Below are positions 28,761 through 38,312 of a stretch of 64,000 nucleotides of DNA, piece after piece (position 1 is the first letter of the stretch; each line of letters begins with the position of its first letter). This stretch comes from Mesorhizobium sp. M2E.F.Ca.ET.219.01.1.1 (GTDB lineage Bacteria > Pseudomonadota > Alphaproteobacteria > Rhizobiales > Rhizobiaceae). The translations under genes were made by a program, and so were the position numbers. The notes below the pieces were generated by a model. The model ran no database searches. It saw only the letters and a list, made by a program, of their open reading frames with translations, and was not told where the DNA came from. The DNA lies in the NCBI RefSeq assembly GCF_004016445.2, contig NZ_SADT02000002.1, positions 1 through 64,000 on the forward strand. Reading direction: 5' to 3'.

Positions 28761-28786
28761 TACGGTAACGGAAACGTTATCGTTAC
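28761..28786. promoter_or_regulatory. Nested palindrome between tetR and hyuA remnant (candidate TetR operator)
   Basis: GTAACG-GAAA-CGTTAT-CGTTAC holds two nested inverted repeats: TAACG/CGTTA spaced by 4, and GTAACG/CGTTAC spaced by 10. It sits 100-125 bases from the tetR start and just before the hyuA remnant start, the expected place for a TetR site controlling both. Confidence 0.5.
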
Positions 28787-28792
28787 AAAGCG

Positions 28793-30584
28793 GTGAATGA
28801 GCAGGCGCATTCGTGTGCATCGGACGTCGGTGGCACATTCACCGACAGCATCGCATACGACGAGGCTACCCAGACCATAACGGTTTCCAAGGTGTCGACC
28901 ACGCCTGTCAATCGTGCGCAGGGCACCGTGACCGGGCTGAAGCGGGCTCTTCTTCTGCAGGGCGGCACCGGGAGTGAGGTCGTTTACGTCGGCCATGGCA
29001 TGACCACGGCGACGAACGCCGTCATTCAGCGCAAGGGAGCGCGCACGGCCTTCGTGACCAATCGCGGCTTCCGTGATATCCTTCTGATCGGCCGGCAGAA
29101 TCGACCGACACTGTTCGACATTACAATCGTCCGCCCGAGCAACTGGTACCGCGGGACCTCTGCTTCACCGTCCGCGGTCGTCTGGCGCCGGGCGGCACGG
29201 AAATCGAGCCGCTCAACGAGGCGGATGTGCATGAGGTCGCCGCTGCGATCAAGGCGGCCAATGTAGAGGCTGTCGGCGTCCTGTTCCTGCACTCCTATGC
29301 CAATCCGACTCACGAGGAGCGCGTACGCAAGATCCTCGAAGAGTCGCTTCCTGGCGTCGCCATCTGCATCTCCACCGAGATCAATTCGGAATTCCGCGAG
29401 TACGAGCGGGCGTCGACGACGGTCCTGAACGCCTATCTCCGCCCCGTTATGCAGAAAATACCTGGAGTCGCTGCACGGTATGCTCGTAGATGCGCGGGAG
29501 GGGCTCGCGCTTTCCAGCGAAAAGCCAATGATGGTCATGGACGCGGCAGGCGGTCTCATGAGCCTCGACAGCGCGCGGATAAAGCCAGTGCACACAGTCC
29601 TGTCCGGGCCGGCCGGCGGCGTCGTCGCCAGTGCCCATGTGGCCCAACTCGCCGGGATTCCTGACATCATCACCATGGATATCGGCGGCACCTCGACCGA
29701 CATCAGCCTCATCCGCAACGGGCGCCCGGAAATCACGCGTTCGGCGAGCCTGGAGACAGTGCCTATCCGGCTACCGGTCATCGATATCAATGCAATCGGC
29801 GCGGGCGGTGGCTCAATCGCCTGGATCGACGACGGCGGCGCGTTGCGCGTCGGTCCGATGAGTGCGGAAGCCGTGCCGTGGCCAGTCTGCTACGGCCGCG
29901 GCGGGATCCTGCCAACCGTTACCGACGCCAATCTCGTGCTCGGTCGCTTCGACGAGAAGTCGCGACTCGGTGGCGATCTCGGTCTCGATCTGGCGGCTGC
30001 GCGCAAGGTTATCGAGGAAAAGATCGCCAACCCGATCGACCATCATCCGCTCGCAGGTTGCTAAGGCGAACGCGCATCTCGACCATGACGGCGTGCGGCA
30101 GGAAAAGCGCGACATCGAGGTCAAGATCGACGTGCGCTACCTCGGCCAGAGCTACGACCTGCCGATCCTCGTCGACATAACCGATAAGCATTTCTGGGAC
30201 AAGCTTCCGGACAACTTCCACGCCGCCCACGCTGCACGCTTCGGCCATGCGGATCCCTCGAACCCGATCGAAATCGTGGGTATCGGCGTGACCGGCATCG
30301 GCCGGATCGACACGCCGGTCTTGCCGAAGCTCGCCGAGGGAATGTCGCTACCGCCTCCAGCCGCACTCAAGGGATCGCGCAAGATCTATTTCGAGCCGTT
30401 CAATCAGCTCGAAAGGGGCGAATTCCAGGACGCGCCGATCTACGATCGCGCCGCGCTTCTGGCCGGCAACACGATTTGCGGTCCTGCGGTGGTTGAGGAA
30501 ATCTCGGCGACGACCATTCTTTATCCCGGCGACCGATTGACCGTCCATGTGTCCGGCAACATGATCGTTGAGGTTGCGCAATGA
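28793..30584 (+). pseudogene. Hydantoinase A (HyuA) gene, frameshifted and internally deleted
   Basis: It starts at GTG 28793 and soon shows DVGGTFTDSIAYDE and GHGMTTATNAVIQRKGARTA. A base lost near 29137 changes frame (then VPRDLCFTVRGRL-, EVAAAIKAANVEAVGVLFLH). An extra A in 29455-29458 changes it again (VDAREGLALSSEKPMMVMDA, ITMDIGGTSTDISLIRNG, GAGGGSIAWIDDGG). After KVIEEKIANPIDHHPLAG the frame stops. The sequence resumes in another frame at IEVKIDVRYLGQSYDLPILV, so about 170-180 residues normally found between these blocks are absent. The tail is normal (CGPAVVEEISATTILYPGD). It overlaps the following hyuB by four bases. Confidence 0.85.
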
Positions 30585-32174
30585 CCGGGTTTGATCCCCT
30601 CCGCCTCGAAGTCCTCAAAAACGGCCTTGAAGCGACGGCTCAGGAAATGGGTGTCGTCCTGAAGCTGACATCATTCTCGCCGAACATCAAGGAACGCATG
30701 GATGCCTCCTGCGCGATCTTCGATGCCAAGGCGCAACTCGTTGCGCAGGCTGAGCACGTGCCCGTCCATCTGGGCTCGATGCTGAGGGCGGTTGGTCCGA
30801 CCCTCGCCCTCATTGAACCACTGGCACAGGGTGACGTCGTCATTCTCAACGACCCCTACGTCGGTGGCGCGCATCTGCCCGACATCACGCTAGTCGCTCC
30901 CGTGTTCGTCGAAGGCCGCTGCATCGCCTATGTCGCAACCCGCGCGCATCACTCCGACGTCGGCGGCATGGAGCCGGGCTCGATGCCGGGCCGCTCGACC
31001 GAGATTTTCCAGGAAGGCCTCATCATTCCGCCCGTTCGCCTCTATCGTCAGGGTACCGAGCAGACCGACATTATGGCAATGATCCTCGCCAACGTGCGGA
31101 CGCCGGAAGAGCGTAAGGGCGACATCAACGCCCAGCTCGCAGCGCTCCGGATCGGCATTCGCCGCATTGACGAACTGGCCCATCGCATCGGCTCTCAAAC
31201 GCTCGAAGACGGCTTCGCTGCCATTCTCGACTACACGGAACGTCGCGTGCTGAAGCGGCTAGCCGAACTTCCGAGCGGCAGCTGGACGTCGGAGGACTGC
31301 CTCGACGACGACGGCTCGAGCGACGATCCGGTCGTGATCAAACTGCGCGTGGATGTCATGCCTGATAAGATGGTGCTTGACTTCACCGGGTCTTCGCGCT
31401 TGCGGCGCGGTAACATCAACGCCGTCCAGGCGATGGTTCATTCATCGGTCTTCTACTCCATCAAGATCCTGATGGACCCGACGCTGCCGCCGAATTCCGG
31501 CGTCATGCGCCCGGTCACGATCCTGATTCCTGAGGGCTCGTTTCTCGACGCAAAGATGCCGGCCGCCGTTTGCGCCGCCAACACCGAGACGACGCAGCGT
31601 CTGGCCGACACGGTACTGAAGGCGTTCTCGCAATTCGCGCCGGACCGGATCGCCGCCGCGAGCCAAGGGACGATGAACCTCGTCGGCGTCGGCGGTCGAC
31701 CCGCGCAACGGCAAACCGTACACTTACATTGAGACAATCTGCGGCGGCCAGGGCGGGCGGCCGATGGGCCCTGGCATGAGCGCGGTGCACGCCAACATGT
31801 CGAACACGCTCAACACGCCGATCGAGGCGCTAGAAATCAGCTACCCGATGAGGGTGGAACGCTACGAGCTGCGCGAAAACTCTGGGGGAGAAGGCGCCAA
31901 TCGTGGCGGTGACGGCGTCATCCGCTCGCTGCGTGTCATCGGGCACGAAGCGCGTGTCTCGTTGCAGACCGATCGTCGCCGGTTCAACCCCTATGGCCTG
32001 CATGGTGGCATGGTGGGGGCGACAGAACGCAATTGGATAGAAAAAAAGGGAGAGCTCACGAGGGCGCCCAGCAAGGGAACGATGACCCTCGACGCTGGAG
32101 ATGCGGTCATCCTGGAAACGCCTGGGGGAGGTGGTTGGGGAGCTCCGACCGGTAGAAGAGAACCGAAGGAATGA
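30581..32174 (+). pseudogene. Hydantoinase B (HyuB) gene with one frameshift
   Basis: Codons 1 to about 373 are a normal HyuB start: ASCAIFDAKAQLVAQAEHVP, LNDPYVGGAHLPDITLVAPV, RAHHSDVGGMEPGSMPG, IFQEGLIIPPVRLYRQG. Around 31695 the frame changes. The rest continues DPRNGKPYTYIETICGGQGG, NMSNTLNTPIEALEISYPMR and GGGGWGAP to a stop at 32174, a normal C-terminus. So the gene is whole except for this one shift. It differs from the hyuB at 3255 and forms the pair of the decayed hyuA. If the shift is a sequencing error, the hyuB itself would be intact. Confidence 0.83.
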
Positions 32175-32420
32175 ATTTGAAGGGCTTTGACATTGCCGCA
32201 GCGAAAATCCGGGCGCTGTCGTTCATGGCCGTTTCGCAAGCGTTCTCGGCTGCGGCTCACACACCGACCGGGTGGTGTTTGGCCACGAAACAGCCCGACA
32301 GCTCCGAGGGCAAGACACACAAAGTCTTCGCCGAACAGGTCGAGGAGTATTCCGGCGGCGATCTCATCGTCACTGTCCATCCGTCTGAGCAACTCCACAA
32401 GGAGAACGCAATCGGGCTCG
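32171..32420 (+). pseudogene. TRAP transporter solute-binding protein, N-terminal fragment
   Basis: A start at 32171 overlaps the hyuB stop. It shows a signal-like SFMAVSQAFSAAAHTP, then PDSSEGKTHKVFAEQVEEYS, GGDLIVTVHPSEQLHKENAI. The pattern (S---K--FAE-VE--SGG-L-V-V-PS-QL) is the start of DctP-type TRAP binding proteins. After about 83 codons the sequence becomes the middle of another hyuB, so two genes were fused by deletion. No TRAP membrane subunits are nearby. Confidence 0.6.
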
Positions 32421-33840
32421 AATGCGCTCGGTGCGACCGAGATTTTCCAGGAAGGCTCCGCTTGCCGTTCTTAAGCTCTACGACGGCGGCGTCCTGAACG
32501 AGGCGATCTGGGAGATTATCGGCTTCAACGTCCGCGTCCCAGGTATTGTCCTAGGCGATCTGAAAGGCACAAATGGCTGCCTGCACGGCCGGTCGCCGGT
32601 CCTTCATGGAGTTGCTCGGGCATTATGGCCTGACGGAAATCCTTGCCTACGCGGAGGAACTTCATAATTACGCCGAGCGGCTCACGCGCGCTTAGATCAC
32701 CGAGCTACCCGATGGCGTTTACACATTCACCGATCACATCGACGGGCTCGGCAAAACGCCCGAGCCGATCATCATCAAGTTGGCGGTCACGATCAACGGC
32801 AATCGACTGTCGGTCGACTTCGCTGGATCGTCGAAGCCGGTCAAGGACGGCATCAACACCCCGCTCCCCTTTACCAAAGCAAGTGTCTATACCGCGCTGC
32901 GCTCGGTGATGAAGTCGGAAATACCGAACTGTCGCGGCTTCGAGCGCGCCATAGTCGTCGCCGCGCCGCTTGGCACCGCCGCAATTCCGTGCATCCCGCG
33001 CCCTGCGGCGCGCGCGGAATTACCGGCTACCGAATTATCGATGCGATGTTCGGGGCACTCGCGGCTCCGTTGCCCGATCGCTTCACCGCCGACGGGATGG
33101 GCGGATCGAGCGTCCCGACCTTCGGTGGCTGGCATAACGGCAAGCCCCTATGTCTTCACCGAGACGGTCATGGGCACCTGGGGCGCTGGTCAGTCGCATG
33201 ATGGCCAGGTCGGGGTACCGCACATGGGCGCAACCAGGCGAATGTGCCGATCGAGATGATCGAGGCGAGTTACCCCTCCGCATCCGCAACTACGGCACGG
33301 TCTCCGACACCGGCGGTGCCGTCGCCAGCGCGGTGGCAACTCCTTCATTCGCGAATATGAATTCCTTGGCGAGGATGGCATTTTGTCGCTGCGGTCCGAC
33401 AAGCTCGCCTTCCCGCCGCATGGTCTCTTCGGTGGTGAGGTCGGTGCCGGCCCGGACAGCACGTTGTCGCGCAAGGACGGCGCGAGCGGATCCGCCTGCC
33501 GGTGCTCGTGACCGAGCCCTATGAACTGCTGAAGGGCGATATCTTCCGTCACGTTTCGCCGTCGGGCGGTGGCTATGGCGATCCGCTCGATCGATCGCTC
33601 GACGACATCCGCTACGATCTGCTCGAAGGCTACAGCATGCGCGCTCACCTTGAGGCGAAATACGGCGTGATCTTCACCGACGGCGAGGTCGATGCCGCCA
33701 AAACGTCTGCCGCGCGTGCCCGCTTGCGCAGCGAGCGGGCAATAGCCCAGGCAAAGAGCACCCAGGGCGTCTCGGCTCGTGGCGCCGCCCCTAGGCGATC
33801 GGCCCGAAATACCGGCAGACGTGCTCACCCCCCGACTTAA
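32421..33840 (+). pseudogene. Third HyuB gene, N-terminally truncated and multiply frameshifted
   Basis: Pieces in several frames read GATEIFQEG, LKLYDGGVLNEAIWEIIGFN, ITELPDGVYTFTDHIDGLGK, VKDGINTPLPFTKASVYTAL, HPAPCGARGITGYRIIDAMF, FTETVMGTWGAGQSHDG, LRSDKLAFPPHGLFGGEVG and FRHVSPSGGGYGDPLDRSL. The order matches the intact HyuB at 3255-5003, to which it is much closer than to its neighbour at 30581. The first about 140 residues are replaced by the TRAP fragment. It has at least five frame changes and a stop near 32694. Confidence 0.8.
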
Positions 33841-33867
33841 GGCACCCCAAAATCTGTTCCGTGAACA

Positions 33868-33917
33868 ATCTCGCTCCTAGATGACTACGATATACAAACT
33901 GCGTTTGACGCACGTTG
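33868..33917 (+). repeat. Promoter-like repeat, copy B (upstream of the M20 gene)
   Basis: ATCTCGCTCCTAGAT, a short spacer, GATATACAAACTG-CG-TTTGACGCA, ending CGTTG. It matches copy A at 26316-26364 in order and spacing. It ends 62 bases before the M20 start, where a promoter or operator would be expected. Confidence 0.5.
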
Positions 33918-33979
33918 TTGGCCGATTGATGGTCCTCTGTAACGAATGTGCGGCGGCCAACCCAGCCAGGACTTGATAG

Positions 33980-35143
33980 ATGCAGAAGTTTGAAAATTTG
34001 AGAGAATTGCAATCTGAGGTCGCCGGGTGGCGACGTCATCTGCATCAATACCCAGAGCTCGATTATCGATTGCATAACACGGCCAACTTCGTTGCAGAGA
34101 AGCTGGCTTCTTTCGGTATCAATCACATCGAAACCGGGATTGCTGAGACTGGGGTCGTCGCACTGATCCAAGGCGAAGGCGGAGAGGGTCCGACTGTCGG
34201 CCTGAGGGCAGATATGGACGCCTTACCGATTGCAGAAGCATCAAACAAGCCGTGGTCCTCCCGGGTGCCCGGCAAGATGCATGCCTGCGGCCATGATGGC
34301 CATACAGCTATGCTTCTTGGGGCAGCAAAGCATCTTGCTAAAACGCGGAACTTCAAAGGCACGGTCGCCTTGATCTTCCAGCCAGCTGAAGAAGATGGGC
34401 GAGGCGGTCAGAAGATGGTGCAGGAAGGGATTATGGACCGCTTTGGCATCTCACAGGTCTTTGGCATGCACAACTCGCCGGGTCTCGACGTCGGGAAATT
34501 CGCCATCGCTGATGGGCCAATATTGGCTGCGCTCGATGAGTTCGATATTACGATAAGGGGTAGAGGGGGGCATGCGGCAATCCCACATCTTACAATCGAT
34601 CCGGTCGTTATTGGAGCGCAGATCATTCTCGGGCTGCAGACCTTGGTGTCTCGCTACACAGATCCCACGGAATCGCTCGTCATTTCCGTCACAAAACTGA
34701 GCGCCGCGCAGGCCTACAACATCATCCCCGATACGGTCGAGTTGTCGGGCACTGTTAGGACGCTGCTGCCGAGCATGCGAGACTTCGTCGAGCATCAGAT
34801 TCTGGCGTCCGCTCGAGGCATCGCGCAGGGGTTCGGCGCAGATGTTGAGCTGAAATACCGGCGCCTCGAACCGATGACCATCAATCATACCGAGCAGACT
34901 AGTCTGGCAGTCGCGGCTGCTCGAAACCTCGTCGGCTCGGGTGCCGTGAATGACAAGGTCAAGCCTCTAATGGGCTCAGAAGATTTCGCCTATATGCTCG
35001 AAGCGCGGCCTGGCGCGATGATATGGCTCGGGAACGGATCGACAGCAGCCGTACACAACCCGGCTTACGACTTCAACGACGAAGCCCTCCCTTACGGGAT
35101 TGGCTACTGGATAAGCCTCGTCGAGACGACATTGAAGGCATGA
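33980..35143 (+). CDS. M20 family amidohydrolase (hippurate / N-acyl amino acid hydrolase type)
   Basis: A 387-aa cytoplasmic metal-dependent amidohydrolase of the M20D group (hippurate hydrolase, IAA-amino acid hydrolase, N-acyl-aminoacylase). Metal and catalytic marks are all present: RRHLHQYPELDYR, LRADMDALPI, KMHACGHDGHTAML, FQPAEEDGRGGQKM, RGGHAAIPH, and near the end GSEDFAYML and HNPAYDFND. It should release an amino acid from an N-acyl or similar amide. It is alone between decayed hyuB and the methylaspartase gene; a promoter-like repeat shared with the M24 gene lies just upstream. Confidence 0.9.
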   Translation: MQKFENLRELQSEVAGWRRHLHQYPELDYRLHNTANFVAEKLASFGINHIETGIAETGVVALIQGEGGEGPTVGLRADMDALPIAEASNKPWSSRVPGKMHACGHDGHTAMLLGAAKHLAKTRNFKGTVALIFQPAEEDGRGGQKMVQEGIMDRFGISQVFGMHNSPGLDVGKFAIADGPILAALDEFDITIRGRGGHAAIPHLTIDPVVIGAQIILGLQTLVSRYTDPTESLVISVTKLSAAQAYNIIPDTVELSGTVRTLLPSMRDFVEHQILASARGIAQGFGADVELKYRRLEPMTINHTEQTSLAVAAARNLVGSGAVNDKVKPLMGSEDFAYMLEARPGAMIWLGNGSTAAVHNPAYDFNDEALPYGIGYWISLVETTLKA

Positions 35144-35479
35144 ACCCCTGTAGCTGACCACTGCCCAGAATTGATCGGAGCGGTAGTCAAGATCCAGAGC
35201 CATCGACCAAACTCTCGACAAAGATAACGTGGACCCGGATGGGTGTCTGGCAAACGGCTCGGAATGAGACCTTGGATGCATGGAAAGAGATGTCTGACGC
35301 ATCTCCAAATGCGCGCTCGCTACTCTCAGGCCAAAGCAGCGGGTGGACGTGTCCATCTGAAAACGCGATAGTGCCGTCCCGGACTCTATATTGGCGAACT
35401 CTGCCCCAAGTAGCGCATACTTAGCGTTCAGCTGGTGTGTGCGCCCATCAATGGCTCTAAATGAATCGAGCGAAGTGAA
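35144..35479. other. Intergenic region before the methylaspartase gene
   Basis: A 336-base gap. The right half contains the conserved segment at 35353-35425, which is also found at 38183-38255. No gene or terminator is evident in the left half. Confidence 0.45.
35353..35425 (+). repeat. Upstream conserved element, copy A (before methylaspartase)
   Basis: The first 48 bases align without gaps to 38183-38230 with 39 identities. They include CCATCTG, AAACGCGAT and TATATTGGCGAACT, and the similarity continues into GCGCATACT. The copy ends about 55 bases before the methylaspartase ATG, suggesting a shared promoter or operator. Confidence 0.6.
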
Positions 35480-36733
35480 GTGCAGATCAAAGACGTCCTT
35501 CTTGCGCCTGGCAACGGCGCGTTCTTTTATGACGATCAAGCTGCCATTAGGTCCGGCGCGACCCAGGACGGCTTCATCTATGTCGGCACACCGACTACGC
35601 CTGGGTTTGATCGAATTCGCATTCCGGCATCGTCGCTCAGTGTCGGGCTGGTTCTTACCGACGAAACCGTCGTTTGGGGCGACATGATGAACGTCCAGTA
35701 CTCCGGTGCAGGTGGACGCGGCCTTGTGTTCGACACCAATCAAATCTCGGATCTTACCTCACGCGCTGTCGTACCGCGGCTTCTTGATGTCGATGCCACT
35801 CAGTTTCGTGATTCCTGCACGAACGCTTTTCAGCTCGTCGAACATCGGCGTCTACCTCTGGCTATAGAGTATGGCGTCAGCCAAGCTCTTCTTCGCGCAG
35901 CCGCCCATCTCCACCGTAAGACGATGGCAGAGATCATATGTAGTGAGTTCGGGCTGCAGTTACCCACGTCCCGAGTCCCAATTTACTGCCAGAGCGGTGA
36001 CTCGCGAGAAATCAACGTCGACAAAATGGTTTTGAAAGCCGTGGATGTGCTTCCCCACGGTCTGATCAACTCACGGCAGAAATTCGGCATCGACGGGCAA
36101 GCCTTCATGGAGTTCGTGAAGTGGGTTGCAACGCGTACGCGCCAAATCGGCCGCCCGGGGTATCATCCGGTGCTGCATTTCGATGTGTATGGCTGGATCG
36201 GCCAGGAAATCGGCCTGGAGCCGCAAAGCATCGCCGACTTTATCTGCAAGGTTGCAGATACGGTCCCGGATTTCACGCTCAACATCGAGTCCCCGGCGGA
36301 TTTTGGTTCGACGCAAGCTCAAATTGAGAACTACGCCAAGATCGTATCGATCTTGGACAACCGGGGCTCCAACGCACGCCTTGTCGTGGATGAGAGATGC
36401 AATACGCTTGAAGATATTCGGCTCTTCGCAGAAGCGAAAGCCACGCATCTTGTCCAGATCAAGACGCCCGATGTCGGTTCAATTGCCGACACAGCGCGGG
36501 CCGTTCTCCTCTGCAAGAAAAACAAGGTCGGAGCGTATGTCGGAGGAAGCTGTACCGAGACAGATCTCTCCGCCCAAGCTTCTGTCCACGTATCCGTGGC
36601 AACCCAGGCCGACATGATGCTTGCAAAGCCCGGAATGGGTGTCGACGAGGCATTCTCAATTGTCGGGAACGAACAAAGCCGGTTGCTTGCGATGCTGGAC
36701 CGTCGCCGGTCTCAAGCCATAAACGTTGGATGA
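35480..36733 (+). CDS. mal: 3-Methylaspartate ammonia-lyase (methylaspartase)
   Basis: A 417-aa enolase-superfamily enzyme that eliminates ammonia from (2S,3S)-3-methylaspartate to give mesaconate. Marks: FFYDDQAAIRSGATQDGFIY, VQYSGAGGRGL, the metal ligand region LHFDVYG, LNIESPAD, VVDERCNT, and the catalytic base in VQIKTPD (Lys 328, equivalent to Lys 331 of the family). GAYVGGSCTETDLSA and AKPGMGVDE close the barrel. The length is normal. No glutamate mutase gene is visible. The CoA transferase gene 15 bases downstream suggests that mesaconate is activated to a CoA ester. Confidence 0.92.
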   Translation: MQIKDVLLAPGNGAFFYDDQAAIRSGATQDGFIYVGTPTTPGFDRIRIPASSLSVGLVLTDETVVWGDMMNVQYSGAGGRGLVFDTNQISDLTSRAVVPRLLDVDATQFRDSCTNAFQLVEHRRLPLAIEYGVSQALLRAAAHLHRKTMAEIICSEFGLQLPTSRVPIYCQSGDSREINVDKMVLKAVDVLPHGLINSRQKFGIDGQAFMEFVKWVATRTRQIGRPGYHPVLHFDVYGWIGQEIGLEPQSIADFICKVADTVPDFTLNIESPADFGSTQAQIENYAKIVSILDNRGSNARLVVDERCNTLEDIRLFAEAKATHLVQIKTPDVGSIADTARAVLLCKKNKVGAYVGGSCTETDLSAQASVHVSVATQADMMLAKPGMGVDEAFSIVGNEQSRLLAMLDRRRSQAINVG

Positions 36734-36748
36734 AAAGCACGGTGTCGC

Positions 36749-38077
36749 ATGCAAAACGCTCTTGAGGGGATCACTGTCGTAGCCGTGGAGCAGGCCGTGG
36801 CCGCGCCTTATGCATCGTCTCGCCTTGCCGATGCCGGCGCCCGGGTGATCAAAGTCGAAAGGCCCGAAGGGGACTTCGCGCGCAACTACGACAAACTGGT
36901 GCGGGAACAGAGCGCTTACTTCGTCTGGCTCAACCGGGGTAAGGAGTCGGTCTGTCTGGACCTGAGGTCGGAGGCGGACCGCGCCGTCCTGGACACGCTC
37001 GTTGCCAGTGCTGACGTTTTTATCCAGAATCTGAAGCCGGGCAGCATCGAAAAACTGGGTTTCGGGTCTGCGGATCTCCGTCGTCGTTTTTCGCGGCTGA
37101 TCACCTGCGACATCTCTGGTTTCGGGGAGAAAGGCCCGTATGCCCATTTGAAGGCTTATGATCTCATCGTCCAGGCTGAAACAGGTCTGTGCGCGATCAC
37201 CGGCACCCAACAGGGACCGGCGCGTGTAGGGGTCTCGGTTTGCGACATCTCGGCGGGCATGACGGCGCATAGTGCCATTCTTCAGGCACTCTATTACCGC
37301 GAGGTTACCGGCAAAGGGACCAGCATTCAGGTGTCACTGTTCGATGCCGTCGCCGACTGGATGAACGTGCCGGTTCTGCAACATGACTATAGCGGCTACC
37401 ACACGGCACGCGCTGGCGTGAAACACCCGTCGCTTGCGCCGTATGGCGCCTATCGTTGTGCCGATGGCAAAGACGTCATCTTTTCGGTTCAGAATGACCG
37501 CGAATGGGTAAATTTCTGCGAGAAATTCCTGAAGCAGCCGGCGCTCACGCGCGCACCTGGTTTTGCCGATAATATGGAGCGCCTCGGTCACGGGGCGCAA
37601 CTTGATGAGATCATTGAACTGCGTTTTTCCGAACTATCCTGCCACGAAGCAATGCAGGAGCTTGAGGCAGCCGGTTTGGCATATGGCCGACTGAACGAAG
37701 TGGCGGATCTTTCAAAGCATCCCCATCTTCGCAGGGTCGAGGTCGTCACACCCGAAGGAACTGTCGAGACGATAGCGCCTGCGGCGATCTTCAACTCGGA
37801 GCGCCCCTCGCTGCGCCCAGTGCCGGGTCTTGGCGCGCATACAGAGACTATCCGGGAAGAGGTTCTGGGGCGTTTGCGCGATACGGGCCACGTTTCTGGC
37901 AGCTCTGCGGTCTCGGCCATGCGGGAAAATACCAAGCGTTGCGCGGCCGAGGGGCTAGCGAAGGAAGTCGGGCGGCTCGGGGCCCAGCCCTTAACCATGA
38001 GATCATCACCTGGAGACCCAGAGGACCTTCTCCGGCCGCCGGTGTCATATATTTCCCTCCTCGCTGTACCACCATGA
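36749..38077 (+). CDS. CaiB/BaiF family III CoA transferase (possibly mesaconate CoA transferase)
   Basis: A 442-aa family III CoA transferase. Marks: VVAVEQAVAAPYASSRLADA, GARVIKVERPEGDFAR, FVWLNRGKESVCLDL, the catalytic Asp in KAYDLIVQAETGL (motif YDLIVQA), and GKGTSIQVSLFDAVADWM. The neighbouring methylaspartase points to mesaconate, or a related C5 acid, as the acyl acceptor; this is inference from context. The last about 60 residues after EVLGRLRDTG are unlike the family, which usually stops there, so the stop may have been lost and the frame read on into GC-rich DNA. Confidence 0.85.
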   Translation: MQNALEGITVVAVEQAVAAPYASSRLADAGARVIKVERPEGDFARNYDKLVREQSAYFVWLNRGKESVCLDLRSEADRAVLDTLVASADVFIQNLKPGSIEKLGFGSADLRRRFSRLITCDISGFGEKGPYAHLKAYDLIVQAETGLCAITGTQQGPARVGVSVCDISAGMTAHSAILQALYYREVTGKGTSIQVSLFDAVADWMNVPVLQHDYSGYHTARAGVKHPSLAPYGAYRCADGKDVIFSVQNDREWVNFCEKFLKQPALTRAPGFADNMERLGHGAQLDEIIELRFSELSCHEAMQELEAAGLAYGRLNEVADLSKHPHLRRVEVVTPEGTVETIAPAAIFNSERPSLRPVPGLGAHTETIREEVLGRLRDTGHVSGSSAVSAMRENTKRCAAEGLAKEVGRLGAQPLTMRSSPGDPEDLLRPPVSYISLLAVPP

Positions 38078-38182
38078 ACCAACTTACGAGACGGCGCTGA
38101 GCGTCGTTCGCGCGGCGCGGGAGAGTGTTTCATTCAGGACGACCTTGCGAGCGGCGAAGCAGCGCGGTTTCCTAGGGACGGG

Positions 38183-38255
38183 CCATCTGCAAACGCGATG
38201 ATATCGTCCAGAATTTTATATTGGCGAACTGAACACCACGTCGCGCATACTCGCA
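38183..38255 (+). repeat. Upstream conserved element, copy B (before deacylase fragment)
   Basis: Matches copy A at 35353-35425 (39 of the first 48 bases identical, no gaps). Shared blocks are CCATCTG, AAACGCGAT, TATATTGGCGAACT and CGCATACT. It ends 58 bases before the ATG of the truncated deacylase at 38313, the same spacing as copy A to its gene. Confidence 0.6.
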
Positions 38256-38312
38256 GCTAGCGGGACAAACGCCCGCCCGCAGAGATATGCTCCGGCGCCT
38301 GCAATAAGCGAA

